39,678 bases of DNA from an uncultured Alphaproteobacteria bacterium (GTDB taxonomy: Bacteria; Pseudomonadota; Alphaproteobacteria; HIMB59; GCA-002718135), in assembly GCA_902535885.1 (NCBI GenBank), contig CACAVG010000003.1, forward strand, positions 1 to 39,678, given 5' to 3'. A program made the translations under genes and the position numbers. The notes beneath the pieces were generated by a model. It was not told the DNA's origin, made no database searches, and was given only the letters and a program-made list of their open reading frames with translations. This document shows, in pieces, positions 1-12,282 of this stretch (within the stretch, counting starts at the first letter, position 1; each line of letters starts with the position of its first letter).

Positions 1-471
1 ATAGAAAAAACTTTTAACCTACTTCAGCAAGTTGGAGGAAGAGCTGGTAGAGGAAAAAAAATTGGTAAAGTTTTTCTTCAAACATATTTTCCAGATCAAG
101 AAATAATTAAGTCGATTCAACTTCGAGAAAGAGAAGCTTTTATTGAAAGAGCTTTAGAAGAAAGAAAGAATTTTAATATTCCTCCTTTTGGTTTTATGAC
201 TTCAATAATTCTTTCTAGTCATACAAAAGCTTTAGTTCTTAAACATGCTTCAAGACTGGCTCAACAAGATCAAAATAGTAAAAATATTAAAATTCTCGGT
301 CCAGTTGAAGCTCCAATTTTTCTGCTTAGAGGACAATATCGATACAGAATATTATTGAAGAGTAATAGTAGAAAAAATCTGAATAAATTCACAAAAAAAA
401 TTGTCGAAAAGACTAAATTACCTTCTTCTGTAAAGTTAATTATTGATGTCGATCCCTATTCATTTATGTAA
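1..471 (+). CDS. priA: Primosomal protein N' (PriA helicase), C-terminal fragment; 5' end outside the window
   Basis: Frame 1 is open from base 1: IEKTFNLLQQVGGRAGRGKKIGKVFLQTYFPDQEIIKSIQ...FNIPPFGFMTSI, with the PriA helicase motif VI-like QVxGRAGR and the C-terminal PPF motif. The supplied ORF (196..471) starts at an internal Met. Confidence 0.88.
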   Translation: MEKTFNLLQQVGGRAGRGKKIGKVFLQTYFPDQEIIKSIQLREREAFIERALEERKNFNIPPFGFMTSIILSSHTKALVLKHASRLAQQDQNSKNIKILGPVEAPIFLLRGQYRYRILLKSNSRKNLNKFTKKIVEKTKLPSSVKLIIDVDPYSFM

Positions 472-589
472 TTTACCCACAATTTTAAAAATATCTTCAA
501 TTTAACTCATTTGACGCACAAACTGACAGTTTACCTACTTTTTCTGATGTGTTAATAGCCTATTTCTAAACTTCTTATGAACTTAATTT

Positions 590-1147
590 ATGGCATCTAA
601 TACATTGTCTGGAGATCTAATATCTGAAAGGTACGGAGCAGCTCTCTATGATCTTGCTTCTGAAAAAAAATGTATTGATGATATTCTAAATGACTTTGAA
701 TTAGTGCAAAAAGCATTGAAAGAAAGTTCAGAATTGAGACAAGTAATTAAAAGTCCATTAGTAAATTCAGATGAGAAGCTAAATATTTTGTTAAAATTAT
801 TTTCTAAAGCAAATTTACATAATCTTACGACAACTTTTTTAAAAGTTCTTGATAACAATAAAAGAATTTCAAATATCGGTTCTATTATTTTACAATTTAA
901 AAAAATAAATTCTGAAAAAAGAGGTGATATTACTGCTGACATAACATCAGCAAACATATTATCTGATGATGAAAAAAATAATATTACAAATCAACTTAAA
1001 AAATCTTTAGGTGATAAATTATCTTTAAATTTTGATGTTGATGAAGATATTATTGGTGGTTTAATTGTTAAGGTTGGCTCCAAAATGATTGATACATCTA
1101 TAGCTAATAAAATTAATAAACTTAAAATTGCAATGAAGGGGGCATAA
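590..1147 (+). CDS. atpH: ATP synthase F1 subunit delta
   Basis: 185 aa with typical delta-subunit sequence ([10 protein letters not shown]..., [16 protein letters not shown]); directly upstream of atpA. Confidence 0.95.
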   Translation: MASNTLSGDLISERYGAALYDLASEKKCIDDILNDFELVQKALKESSELRQVIKSPLVNSDEKLNILLKLFSKANLHNLTTTFLKVLDNNKRISNIGSIILQFKKINSEKRGDITADITSANILSDDEKNNITNQLKKSLGDKLSLNFDVDEDIIGGLIVKVGSKMIDTSIANKINKLKIAMKGA

Positions 1148-2682
1148 TGGAAATTAAAGCTGCAGAAATATCTTCTGTAATTAAAGACCAAATAGCTAAT
1201 TTTGAAACTAAAGCGGATGTTGCTGAGGTTGGAACAGTACTAAGTGTTGGAGACGGAATTGCACGTGTGTATGGTCTTGATCAAGTACAAGCTGGAGAGA
1301 TGGTAGAATTCCCAGGCGGCATTAAAGGTATGGCCCTCAACCTTGAAATGGATAACGTTGGTGTTTCAATCTTCGGTGATGATACTGGAATTAAAGAAGG
1401 TGATACAGTTAAACGTACAGGAGAAATTGTTGACGTTCCTGTTGGAAAAGAATTGTTAGGACGTGTTGTTGATGGTTTAGGAAATCCTATTGATGGTAAA
1501 GGTCCTATCCAATCTTCTGAAAAGAGAAGAATTGAATTAAAAGCCCCAGGTATTATTCCTCGTCAAAGTGTATCTGAACCTATGCAGACAGGTATTAAAG
1601 CACTTGATGCTCTTGTTCCAGTTGGAAGAGGACAACGTGAATTAATCATTGGTGACAGACAAACAGGTAAAACTGCTGTTGCTATTGATACAATCTTAAA
1701 TCAAAAATCTGTAAATCAATCAGATAATGAAAAAGAAAAGTTATATTGTATCTATGTCGCAATTGGTCAGAAAAGATCAACAGTTGCTCAAATTGTAAAA
1801 ACACTAGAAGATAATGGTGCAATGGAATATACAATTGTTGTATCTGCAACTGCATCAGAGCCTGCACCGTTGCAATTTTTATCTGCTTATACTGGCTGTA
1901 CAATGGGTGAGTATTTTAGAGATAACGGTATGCATGCATTAATTGTTTATGATGATTTATCAAAGCAAGCTGTTGCTTATAGACAGATGTCTCTATTATT
2001 AAGAAGACCTCCAGGTCGTGAAGCATATCCCGGAGATGTATTTTATATTCATAGTCGTCTTTTAGAAAGAGCCGCAAAAATGAGTGATGAACACGGTGGT
2101 GGAAGTTTGACCGCCCTTCCAATTATTGAAACTCAAGCAGGAGATTTATCTGCTTATATTCCAACAAATGTTATTTCCATTACTGATGGACAAATATTTT
2201 TAGAAACAAACTTATTTTTTGCTGGTATTCGTCCTGCGATTAACGTTGGTCTTTCCGTAAGTCGTGTTGGTTCTGCAGCTCAAACAAAAGCAATGAAAAA
2301 AATTGCTGGTCCTGTAAAACTTGAATTAGCTCAATATCGTGAGATGGCTGCTTTTGCACAGTTTGCATCAGACTTAGACGCTTCAACGAAACAATTACTT
2401 GATCGTGGCGCAAGACTAGTTGAAATTTTAAAACAAGGTCAGTATTCACCACTAACGGTTTCAGAGCAAGTTGTTTCTATTTATGCAGGTGTGCGCGGAT
2501 ATCTTGATAAAGTTGCAGTAGGCGATGTAGTCAAGTTTGAAGCAGAAGTTTTAAATGAGATTAGAACTAAGCATAGTGATTTATTAGATGCAATTGCCAA
2601 TGAAAAAGAATTATCTAAAGAAAATGATGATAAATTAAAATCAATCTTAGATGATTTGGTTGGAAAGTTTGCAAGTAACTAA
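1147..2682 (+). CDS. atpA: ATP synthase F1 subunit alpha
   Basis: 511 aa; Walker [16 protein letters not shown] and alpha-subunit signature [14 protein letters not shown]. Confidence 0.98.
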   Translation: MEIKAAEISSVIKDQIANFETKADVAEVGTVLSVGDGIARVYGLDQVQAGEMVEFPGGIKGMALNLEMDNVGVSIFGDDTGIKEGDTVKRTGEIVDVPVGKELLGRVVDGLGNPIDGKGPIQSSEKRRIELKAPGIIPRQSVSEPMQTGIKALDALVPVGRGQRELIIGDRQTGKTAVAIDTILNQKSVNQSDNEKEKLYCIYVAIGQKRSTVAQIVKTLEDNGAMEYTIVVSATASEPAPLQFLSAYTGCTMGEYFRDNGMHALIVYDDLSKQAVAYRQMSLLLRRPPGREAYPGDVFYIHSRLLERAAKMSDEHGGGSLTALPIIETQAGDLSAYIPTNVISITDGQIFLETNLFFAGIRPAINVGLSVSRVGSAAQTKAMKKIAGPVKLELAQYREMAAFAQFASDLDASTKQLLDRGARLVEILKQGQYSPLTVSEQVVSIYAGVRGYLDKVAVGDVVKFEAEVLNEIRTKHSDLLDAIANEKELSKENDDKLKSILDDLVGKFASN

Positions 2683-2685
2683 TCT

Positions 2686-5010
<2,325 letters not shown>

Positions 5011-5011
<1 letters not shown>

Positions 5012-5409
5012 TGGCAACAATTTCTTTTGATTTAGTTTCTCCAGAAAACCTTGTTTTCAACGATGAAGTTGGTACTATAATTGTCCCTGGTAAAGATGGC
5101 GACTTAGGCATTTTACCAGGACATAGCAAGGTAATGTCCTCTCTTAGACCAGGAAGAGTAATGGTATATAATGAAGATAAAAGTTTAATTAAATCCTTTT
5201 TTGTTTCTGGTGGTTTTGCAGAAATCAATCCTGAAAAATGTATTGTTCTTGCTGAAAGTGTTGTTGAAGTGAATTCTTTAGAAAAAACATCAATTGAAAA
5301 AGAAATACAAGAATTAGAAAATAAGGAAGGCAAAGAAACAGAGGAACAACTTTCTGTGGCTAAAGCAAAATTAGAAGCAATAAATGTAAATTATTACGAT
5401 AAAATTTAA
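5011..5409 (+). CDS. atpC: ATP synthase F1 subunit epsilon
   Basis: 132 aa; FDLVSPENLVFNDEVGTIIVPGKDGDLGILPGHSKVMSSLRPG; last gene of the atpHAGDC operon. Confidence 0.96.
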
Positions 5410-5421
5410 TTTCTTTTTAAA

Positions 5422-5892
5422 TTATACATTAGCTAAATTACTTCTAAATTCTTTTTGAATTTTCATATAAACATTTTTTTTAAATGGTACTGCGTTTTGG
5501 CTAATTTCATCATAATCCATCCATTGCCATTCACTAAATTCGGGATTTTCTGTTCCTACATTTATATCGTTATCAATTCCTGTAAAACGAAATAAAAACC
5601 ACTTTTGAATTTGACCTATGTATTTATCACCCCATGGTAATGTCTTTAGTGTTTCTGTAGGTATGTCATAAGAGATCCATTCTTGAGATGAAGTAATCAA
5701 AGATGCATTATTTGTACCAATCTCTTCCATCATTTCTCTCCAAACTGCTTCTTCAGGGTTTTCATTTTCATCGATACCACCTTGAGGCATCTGCCAATAT
5801 CCACTTGGATGATCTAATCTTCGACCAACTAAAATTTGATTTCTTGCATTGAGAATCATCATTCCCACACATTTTCTATATTTTTTTTTCAT
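5422..5892 (-). CDS. rppH: RNA pyrophosphohydrolase / Nudix hydrolase
   Basis: 156 aa; Nudix box GGIDENENPEEAVWREMMEEIGT and RppH-like YRKCVGMMILNARNQILVGRRLDHPSGYWQMPQGG. Confidence 0.94.
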   Translation of the reverse strand: MKKKYRKCVGMMILNARNQILVGRRLDHPSGYWQMPQGGIDENENPEEAVWREMMEEIGTNNASLITSSQEWISYDIPTETLKTLPWGDKYIGQIQKWFLFRFTGIDNDINVGTENPEFSEWQWMDYDEISQNAVPFKKNVYMKIQKEFRSNLANV

Positions 5893-5894
5893 TA

Positions 5895-7190
5895 TTATTC
5901 TTGAGTTTCATTAAAGAGACTTACACCTTGCACAAGATCAAAAGCTCTCCGAAGTTGATAATCAATCTCTAAACGTTTTTCAAATTCACTTAATTCATTA
6001 TCTTCATTTTCTTCTACATCTTCTTCATTATTTTTATCAAGAGAGTCTTTTAGATCTGATTCAGAAAATCTTTTATAATCAAAAGATTCAAATTCTCCTT
6101 GTTCAATGATTATATCTGGTACGATTCCCTTACCTTGGATTGATTCACCTGAAGGAGTATAATATCTGGCGGTAGTTAATCTTATACCAGTTAGATTATC
6201 ACTATTTGAAACTTGAAAAGGAATTATTGTTTGAACTGAACCCTTACCAAAAGATTGTGTACCTATAATGATTGCTCTTTTATGATCTTGAAGTGCGCCC
6301 GCAACAATTTCAGAAGCCGATGCAGAACCACCATCAATAATTACAACAAGTGGTTTTCCATTAGTTCTATCAGATTTTTTTGCACGATATCTTCTTATGT
6401 CTTTTTTATCTCTGCCTCTTGTTGAAACAATTTCTCCTCTTTCCAAGAATATATCCGTTACCTTAACTGCTTGTGTAAGAAGACCGCCTGGGTTTGAACG
6501 TACATCTAAAACGTAACCCTTTATTTTATTTTCTTGTTCAATCTTTTTTATAGCATTTAGAAGACCACTTTCTGTTTGTTCATTAAAAGATGTTATTCTT
6601 AAGTATCCAATATTGTTAAGCACTTCACTTTTAACTGATCTAATTTTGATATAATCTCTGATAATTTCAATCTCAAAAGGTTCAGTATTTGCTCTTGAAA
6701 TAGTAATTACTATTGGTTCACCTTTTTTGCCTCTCATTAATTCAACTGCCTCATTTAGAGTTAGACCAAAAACAGGTGTTTCGTCTATTTGAATAATATA
6801 ATCACCTGCAAGAACTCCAGCATCATATGCCGGCGTATCTTCTATCGGAGCAATGACTTTCACAAAACCTTCTTCCATAGTAATTTCAATACCTAATCCA
6901 CCAAATTTACCTTCTGTATCCATTTGCATTTCTTGAAACACTTCTTCATTCATAAAACCAGAATGAGGATCTAAACCTGACAACATTCCATCAATCGCTT
7001 TTTCAATTAATTCTTGATCCGTAACCTCTTCCACATAGGAAGATCTTACCCTGTCAAACACTTGTCCAAATAGATCTAAATATTTATATTTTTCTTCATC
7101 TGAAGAAGATCCATATGTTTTAGGTGCAAGAAGTGCAATGAGGGTGAACAGTAGTATTACTTTTAAAAAAACATTTTTTGAAATTATCAT
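5895..7190 (-). CDS. ctpA: S41 family C-terminal processing peptidase
   Basis: 431 aa with signal peptide, PDZ domain (EDTPAYDAGVLAGDYI) and S41 catalytic motifs (GSASASEIVAGALQDHKRAIIIGTQSFGKGSVQ). Confidence 0.95.
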   Translation of the reverse strand: MIISKNVFLKVILLFTLIALLAPKTYGSSSDEEKYKYLDLFGQVFDRVRSSYVEEVTDQELIEKAIDGMLSGLDPHSGFMNEEVFQEMQMDTEGKFGGLGIEITMEEGFVKVIAPIEDTPAYDAGVLAGDYIIQIDETPVFGLTLNEAVELMRGKKGEPIVITISRANTEPFEIEIIRDYIKIRSVKSEVLNNIGYLRITSFNEQTESGLLNAIKKIEQENKIKGYVLDVRSNPGGLLTQAVKVTDIFLERGEIVSTRGRDKKDIRRYRAKKSDRTNGKPLVVIIDGGSASASEIVAGALQDHKRAIIIGTQSFGKGSVQTIIPFQVSNSDNLTGIRLTTARYYTPSGESIQGKGIVPDIIIEQGEFESFDYKRFSESDLKDSLDKNNEEDVEENEDNELSEFEKRLEIDYQLRRAFDLVQGVSLFNETQE

Positions 7191-7195
7191 ATATT

Positions 7196-7531
7196 TTAAG
7201 CTAGTTTAGTTTGTGAAGAATCAAAGCTTACTTCCCATAATTTTTCTAATGCATATAATTCTCTAATTTCTTGTCGAAACAAATGAACAATAATCTCACC
7301 TGCATCAACAATTATCCAGTCACATTGAGGTCTTCCTTCAGGATTTGGACACTTTATCCCTGCTTTTTTTAATTTTTTTATCATTTCGTCTGCAGTAGCA
7401 TCTGAATGTCTAGTTGACCTACAGGTAGCAATCACGAAGGCATCAGCAACGGATGATTTATTAGATAAATTAATAACTTTTATATCTTCAGCTTTTGCAT
7501 CACTTAGTATTGATACAATGTTTTCCGTCAA
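7196..7531 (-). CDS. rsfS: Ribosome silencing factor
   Basis: 111 aa; RsfS-like AEDIKVINLSNKSSVADAFVIATCRSTRHSDATADEM...DWIIVDAGEIIVHLFRQEIRELYALEKLW. Confidence 0.95.
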   Translation of the reverse strand: MTENIVSILSDAKAEDIKVINLSNKSSVADAFVIATCRSTRHSDATADEMIKKLKKAGIKCPNPEGRPQCDWIIVDAGEIIVHLFRQEIRELYALEKLWEVSFDSSQTKLA

Positions 7532-7544
7532 TGAAGTAATTTTA

Positions 7545-8123
7545 TTAATATTTGCCTCTTAATTTATTCCTTTGATTTCTAATTTCAGATGATGAAATTT
7601 TAATTTCTTTATTTTGTATCAAAGTCCATGCAGGAATTTTTTTTGAAACATGTTCTATGTCTTGAGCTATATATTTATTATGAATAAATTTTTTTGCTGC
7701 AACACTCTTCAAAGCATTCGTATTATATCCATGTCTTCTAAAAATAACAATAGAGATAATATGAAAAATTGATTGCCATTTTTCCCATTTGTGGAAATTA
7801 ACTAAATTGTCTGCACCCATTAACCAAAAAAATTTAATATTTTTATAATATTGAATTAGAAATTTAATTGTTTGATGAGAGTATTGAGATTTAATTTTTT
7901 TTTCTACTTCTAATATTTTTATAGGAAAATTTTTTGTAATTTGTTTACAATTTTGTAATCTCTCTTCGTATGTTGCGGGCTTTGAAATCTTCAAGGGGTT
8001 TTGAGGTGTAACTAGCCACCAAATTTCATCTAGCTGTAATACTTTTTTAGCTTCATTTGAAATAAATAGATGCCCTCGATGTGGCGGATCAAAAGACCCT
8101 CCCAGAAGTCCAATCTTTTTCAA
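7545..8123 (-). CDS. nadD: Nicotinate-nucleotide adenylyltransferase
   Basis: 192 aa; GLLGGSFDPPHRGHLFIS nucleotidyltransferase motif and SSSEIRNQ. Confidence 0.95.
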   Translation of the reverse strand: MKKIGLLGGSFDPPHRGHLFISNEAKKVLQLDEIWWLVTPQNPLKISKPATYEERLQNCKQITKNFPIKILEVEKKIKSQYSHQTIKFLIQYYKNIKFFWLMGADNLVNFHKWEKWQSIFHIISIVIFRRHGYNTNALKSVAAKKFIHNKYIAQDIEHVSKKIPAWTLIQNKEIKISSSEIRNQRNKLRGKY

Positions 8124-9377
8124 TTAAGGTCTTTCCTGGCCATTACCATTAACTACATATTTAAATGTAGTTAAATGTTTTGTTCCCACTGGCCCTCTTA
8201 CATGTATTTTGTCTGTTGAGATACCTATCTCAGCACCAAAACCAAATTCACCGCCATCTGCAAATTGTGTGGATGCATTTTTAAGTATTATTGCACTGTC
8301 AATTTTATTATAAAATTTTTCAAAGGTTTTTTCACTTTCTGTAATTATACTTTCTGTATGTCCAGAAGAATAATCATTTATATGCTTAACCGCTTCATCA
8401 ACTCCTGAAACAATTTTTACTGATAAAATTTTATCTAAATATTCTAATGACCAATCTTCTTCATTTGCCGTTTTAAAATCACTATCTAAAGACTGAATAT
8501 ACTCATCGCCTCTAATTTCACAATTTACTTCTTTTAGAGGTTTTAATATTTTCATTGCTTCGTCTTTAATTTTTTCATCAATTAAAAGTGTTTCTGCAGC
8601 ACCACAAATTTCAGGACGTCTCATTTTGCTATTAAAAACTACTTTTTCTGCAATGCTTAAATTAGCATCTTTATCTACATACACATGACATATACCATCT
8701 AAATGTTTGATAACAGGTATTTTGCTTGCTGAATTAATTTTTTCTATCAAACCTTTGCCGCCTCTAGGAATAATTACGTCAACATAATCTCTCATGCTTA
8801 GCAAATGATCAACCGCTTCTCTTTCAGGTGTATTAATCATTTGGACACAATGTTCAGGGAGGCCAGCTTCTGTGAAAGCATTTGTAATATTATTTACTAA
8901 TTCCTTAGAGGAATGAAAACTATCACTACCACCTCTTAAAATTATACAATTGCCAGATTTTATAGAAAGACAAGACGCATCAACAGTGACGTTCGGTCTG
9001 GATTCATAAATCACGCCTAATACACCAAGTGGTGTTGAAATTTTACGAAACTGCAAACCATTAGGTCTTTCCCATTTTTCTAATGTAATGCCTATTGGAT
9101 CTGGTATTTCGATTATATCTTCAATTGATGTAATCAATCCATCAATAGATTTTTCAGTTAATGTAAGTCTATTTATTAAGGGCTTAGCTAAAGATTTTTT
9201 TTCACCATTTTCTAAATCTATTTTATTAGCTTCAAGAATTTTATTTCTATTTTTATCTAAATTTTTAGTGAGTTTTGTTAAAGCAAGATTTTTTTGATCA
9301 CTGCTACAGACTTTCATATTTAAAGAGGCAGATTTTGCTCTTTTGCCTAATTCAATAATATTATTTTCAATACTCAT
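8124..9377 (-). CDS. proA: Glutamate-5-semialdehyde (gamma-glutamyl phosphate) dehydrogenase
   Basis: 417 aa; ProA sequence throughout (PLGVLGVIYESRPNVTVDASCLSIKSGNCIILRGGSD; VRGPVGTKHLTTFKYVVNG). Confidence 0.96.
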   Translation of the reverse strand: MSIENNIIELGKRAKSASLNMKVCSSDQKNLALTKLTKNLDKNRNKILEANKIDLENGEKKSLAKPLINRLTLTEKSIDGLITSIEDIIEIPDPIGITLEKWERPNGLQFRKISTPLGVLGVIYESRPNVTVDASCLSIKSGNCIILRGGSDSFHSSKELVNNITNAFTEAGLPEHCVQMINTPEREAVDHLLSMRDYVDVIIPRGGKGLIEKINSASKIPVIKHLDGICHVYVDKDANLSIAEKVVFNSKMRRPEICGAAETLLIDEKIKDEAMKILKPLKEVNCEIRGDEYIQSLDSDFKTANEEDWSLEYLDKILSVKIVSGVDEAVKHINDYSSGHTESIITESEKTFEKFYNKIDSAIILKNASTQFADGGEFGFGAEIGISTDKIHVRGPVGTKHLTTFKYVVNGNGQERP

Positions 9378-10444
9378 GTAGAAAGCTTAACTAAATTATC
9401 TTTATGTACCACTTCATCTCTTCCTTCGAAACCTAAAACTTTATAAATTTCTTTACTTTTCTTTCCAATAATTTTTTTTGCATCATTAAAATCATAAGCA
9501 GATATGCCTATTGCTACCTTTTGACCATTCTCAACTAAGATAGATATTACATCGCCTCTTTTAAACCTTCCCTTGATATCTATTACACCTGCAGGAAGAA
9601 GACTTTTATTTTTTAAAATTGCATTTTTAGCTCCTGCATCAATAATAATGGATCCTGATGGTTTTAAATGATTTAATAACCATTTCTTTTTGGACGAGTT
9701 TGTAGAAGTTAAGGGATAAAAAATTGTTGAATTTTTTTTATTAATATCACTGATTGGTTTGTTTTTATCACTATTAGTGATTATCGTAGCACAACCGTTT
9801 TCAGCACTTATCTTTGCCGCTAAAATTTTTGTGGCCATTCCTCCACTACCTAGTTCAGAAGATTGATAATTTCCAAGTTCTTCAATTTTTTTATCAATTT
9901 TAAATACCTCTGAAATTTTTTTGACATCCTTATCTTTTTTTGGATTACCTTGATATAACCCATCAATATACCAAATTCCATCTATTACAGATGCAGTAAT
10001 GACAAGAATTGAGTGCGAAAAAAAGGAATCATCAATTTTTACAAATTGTGAAAATACTGCTGAAAACCATATGAGAATTTTAGGATTTAAAATTGCTATA
10101 GAAAAACCTTGTAAGAATGAATTAAAATTTTTTTGATTATTTATATGTTCAATTTCTTGATTTTTTTTTAAAAGAAATTGGAAGCCAATAAATAATAAAA
10201 ATAGAATTCCAATAATTTGTATAAATTGAAATAGTATTTCATTCGTTGTTAAAATAATTATAAGACCTGTAACTGCAAAAACTGCGTACACACCCATACC
10301 AATCCCGTGACCAACAGAAGTCAGAATGCCAGCAAACCTATTAACAGTAACACTGTTTCTGATAATTAATGCTAAACTAGGTCCAGGAGACATTGCTCCA
10401 GCAATACATACGAAGGCAAATTGAAGCCAAAAGATAAAAGTCAT
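9374..10444 (-). CDS. Chimeric ORF: N-terminal LysE/RhtB-family exporter (about residues 1-158) joined in frame to the C-terminal half of glutamate 5-kinase (ProB) with PUA domain
   Basis: N-terminus MTFIFWLQFAFVCIAGAMSPGPSLALIIRNSV...GHGIGMGVYA is LysE/RhtB. From about residue 159 it is ProB-like: IDGLYQGNPKKDKD...GNYQSSELGSGGMATKILAAKISAENGCATIITN, then the PUA-like LPAGVIDIKGRFKRGDVISILVENGQKVAIGISAYDF. No N-terminal amino-acid-kinase motifs of ProB are present. Confidence 0.9.
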   Translation of the reverse strand: MTFIFWLQFAFVCIAGAMSPGPSLALIIRNSVTVNRFAGILTSVGHGIGMGVYAVFAVTGLIIILTTNEILFQFIQIIGILFLLFIGFQFLLKKNQEIEHINNQKNFNSFLQGFSIAILNPKILIWFSAVFSQFVKIDDSFFSHSILVITASVIDGIWYIDGLYQGNPKKDKDVKKISEVFKIDKKIEELGNYQSSELGSGGMATKILAAKISAENGCATIITNSDKNKPISDINKKNSTIFYPLTSTNSSKKKWLLNHLKPSGSIIIDAGAKNAILKNKSLLPAGVIDIKGRFKRGDVISILVENGQKVAIGISAYDFNDAKKIIGKKSKEIYKVLGFEGRDEVVHKDNLVKLST

Positions 10445-11179
10445 TTAATTTTTTGTTAAAGATAAATATTTTTTAATTGTTTTCTCTAAACCAAACTCAA
10501 ATGTATCACAAATCAAAGCATGACCTATAGAAACTTCTTCAATATCACTAATATTTTCCAAGAAAAATTTTAAATTTTCTAAATTTAAATCATGGCCTGC
10601 ATTTAATTTTATTCCAGGAAATTCTTTTTTTAAATATGTTGATACGTCTACATAGGGCTTTATAGATTCATTTTTATTCTTTGGAAAATTATGAGCATAA
10701 TCATATGTATAGAGCTCAACTCTATCCGTTTGTATGACTTCTAAATTTTCGAGTGTTTCAGTCGATGGATTTATAAAGATTGAAACACGAATTTTATTTT
10801 TTTTAAATTCACTAACAATATCTCGAAGAAATTCTTTATTTTTATTACAATCCCAACCAAATGAAGAGGTCAATGCACCAGGTGGATCTGGCACTAATGT
10901 GACTTGATCTGGTTTAACCTCAATTACTTTTTTAACAAAAAAATCTGATGGATATCCTTCTATATTAAATTCTTTATTTTCAAATTTTTCCAATAAATTT
11001 TTTAATGGTTCTAGGTCAGAAAATTTTGCATGTCTTTCATCCGGACGAGGGTGGACCGTAATACCATCCGCACCATAGTTTAAGCATTTATTACTAATAT
11101 CAATCAAGTTTGGTAAATCAGCACCTCTTGCATTTCTTACTAAAGCAAACTTGTTTACATTAACACTTAAGGCTGTCAT
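10445..11179 (-). CDS. pdxJ: Pyridoxine 5'-phosphate synthase
   Basis: 244 aa; LSVNVNKFALVRNARG...GADGITVHPRPDERH...KLNAGHDLNLENL, characteristic of PdxJ. Confidence 0.95.
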   Translation of the reverse strand: MTALSVNVNKFALVRNARGADLPNLIDISNKCLNYGADGITVHPRPDERHAKFSDLEPLKNLLEKFENKEFNIEGYPSDFFVKKVIEVKPDQVTLVPDPPGALTSSFGWDCNKNKEFLRDIVSEFKKNKIRVSIFINPSTETLENLEVIQTDRVELYTYDYAHNFPKNKNESIKPYVDVSTYLKKEFPGIKLNAGHDLNLENLKFFLENISDIEEVSIGHALICDTFEFGLEKTIKKYLSLTKN

Positions 11180-11188
11180 GTTTTAAAA

Positions 11189-11845
11189 TTATATAACCTT
11201 CCCATATGTTTTAATCATCCAATCATTTACTTTTGGATGTTTATAAATTTCATTTCTCATCTTTTTTAAATTTTCATATGGTTCTAATATATTTGTTGGA
11301 ACACCATCAATAATCCCTGACTCAAACCAACCTAGTAATCTCCATATAGCCAAATCTGCTATAGAGATGTTTTCACCCACAAAAAATAAAGAGTTATCAT
11401 TTTCTTTAATTAAGTTTTCTAGAAAATTAAAATATTTTGGTAGATGTTTGGTGGCCAAGATTTTTCTAGCTAGTTTTAATTTTTCCTTTTCTTTGTCTCT
11501 ACTTGATAATGTAAATAAATAATTAATGTCTTGAGCAACTTCAATTACTTGATCTATGCGAGCTGCTGCAAGATCATCATCTTTTGGATACAATCCTGAT
11601 AATTTGCCACAAAATCTTGCAATTGCACCTGTTTGAGCAAAAATTTTACCATCTACATCTAGAACTGGAAGTTGTCTAAAGGGAGCTATTTTTTTATTAG
11701 GAAGAATCCCTGAATTTTTAAAAATATCTCTATCTTTTCCTTCTATTATATAATTATTAAAAGGAATATCACCAATATACAAAGCCAATCTTGTCATTTC
11801 AGCACGCCAAAAAGCTATTTTAAAATAATATAATGTGATTTCCAT
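11189..11845 (-). CDS. Glutathione S-transferase family protein
   Basis: 218 aa; FRQLPVLDVDGKIFAQTGAIARFCGKLSGLYP (GST N-domain) and SIADLAIWRLLGWF (GST C-domain N-capping-like motif). Confidence 0.85.
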   Translation of the reverse strand: MEITLYYFKIAFWRAEMTRLALYIGDIPFNNYIIEGKDRDIFKNSGILPNKKIAPFRQLPVLDVDGKIFAQTGAIARFCGKLSGLYPKDDDLAAARIDQVIEVAQDINYLFTLSSRDKEKEKLKLARKILATKHLPKYFNFLENLIKENDNSLFFVGENISIADLAIWRLLGWFESGIIDGVPTNILEPYENLKKMRNEIYKHPKVNDWMIKTYGKVI

Positions 11846-11880
11846 GTTGATTATTTAATTTTATTACATGATACACAGTT

Positions 11881-12282
11881 ATGTTCAAAAAAAATATAGA
11901 TATTTTGATCATTATTCTAAATATTATTTTCTTTTCATACTACGCTATTCAACTTTTAATATTTACTGATGAATTTGCTATCAACAATTTAGGTTTTTTT
12001 AATCACGCAGTAGCAGGTTTATCAGAAATCGTAGGAATAATATTTGTTACTTTTGTTGTAGCTTACATAATAATTATGTTCAGAGGGATAGAAAAACAAC
12101 TACCATTTATTATTTTAATATTTGTTTTCCAAGTTTTAGTATCATTAAATTTCTGGAGATATGTTTTTACGAATAGTCCTGGTGAAACAAGTCTAAACAT
12201 TATTGCAACTAATGCAATTTTCTTTTCTATATTGAGTATTTTAAATTTATTATTTATTTTTCGAAATTTCAAAAAAATTTAA
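11881..12282 (+). CDS. Small integral membrane protein of unknown function (about 4 TM)
   Basis: 133 aa, highly hydrophobic with about four predicted TM segments; no family recognised. Confidence 0.6.
   Translation: MFKKNIDILIIILNIIFFSYYAIQLLIFTDEFAINNLGFFNHAVAGLSEIVGIIFVTFVVAYIIIMFRGIEKQLPFIILIFVFQVLVSLNFWRYVFTNSPGETSLNIIATNAIFFSILSILNLLFIFRNFKKI

Noticed and set aside
472-589. Promoter for the atp operon (TTGACG at 511-516)
   Set aside because: A -35-like box is visible but no convincing -10 at proper spacing; not reported as a feature.
646-1191. Minus-strand ORFs 646..957 and 991..1191
   Set aside because: Antisense to atpH and the atpA start; spurious AT-rich antisense frames.
1682-2452. 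Minus-strand ORFs 1682..1903, 1916..2122 and 2240..2452
   Set aside because: All antisense to atpA, low-complexity and without family resemblance.
9950-9995. Recombination at the repeated ATWGATGG (IDG) motif as the cause of the LysE/ProB join
   Set aside because: Recombination between these copies should leave one copy, but both VIDGIWY and IDGLY are present side by side. The similarity is probably coincidental and the join is more likely between them.
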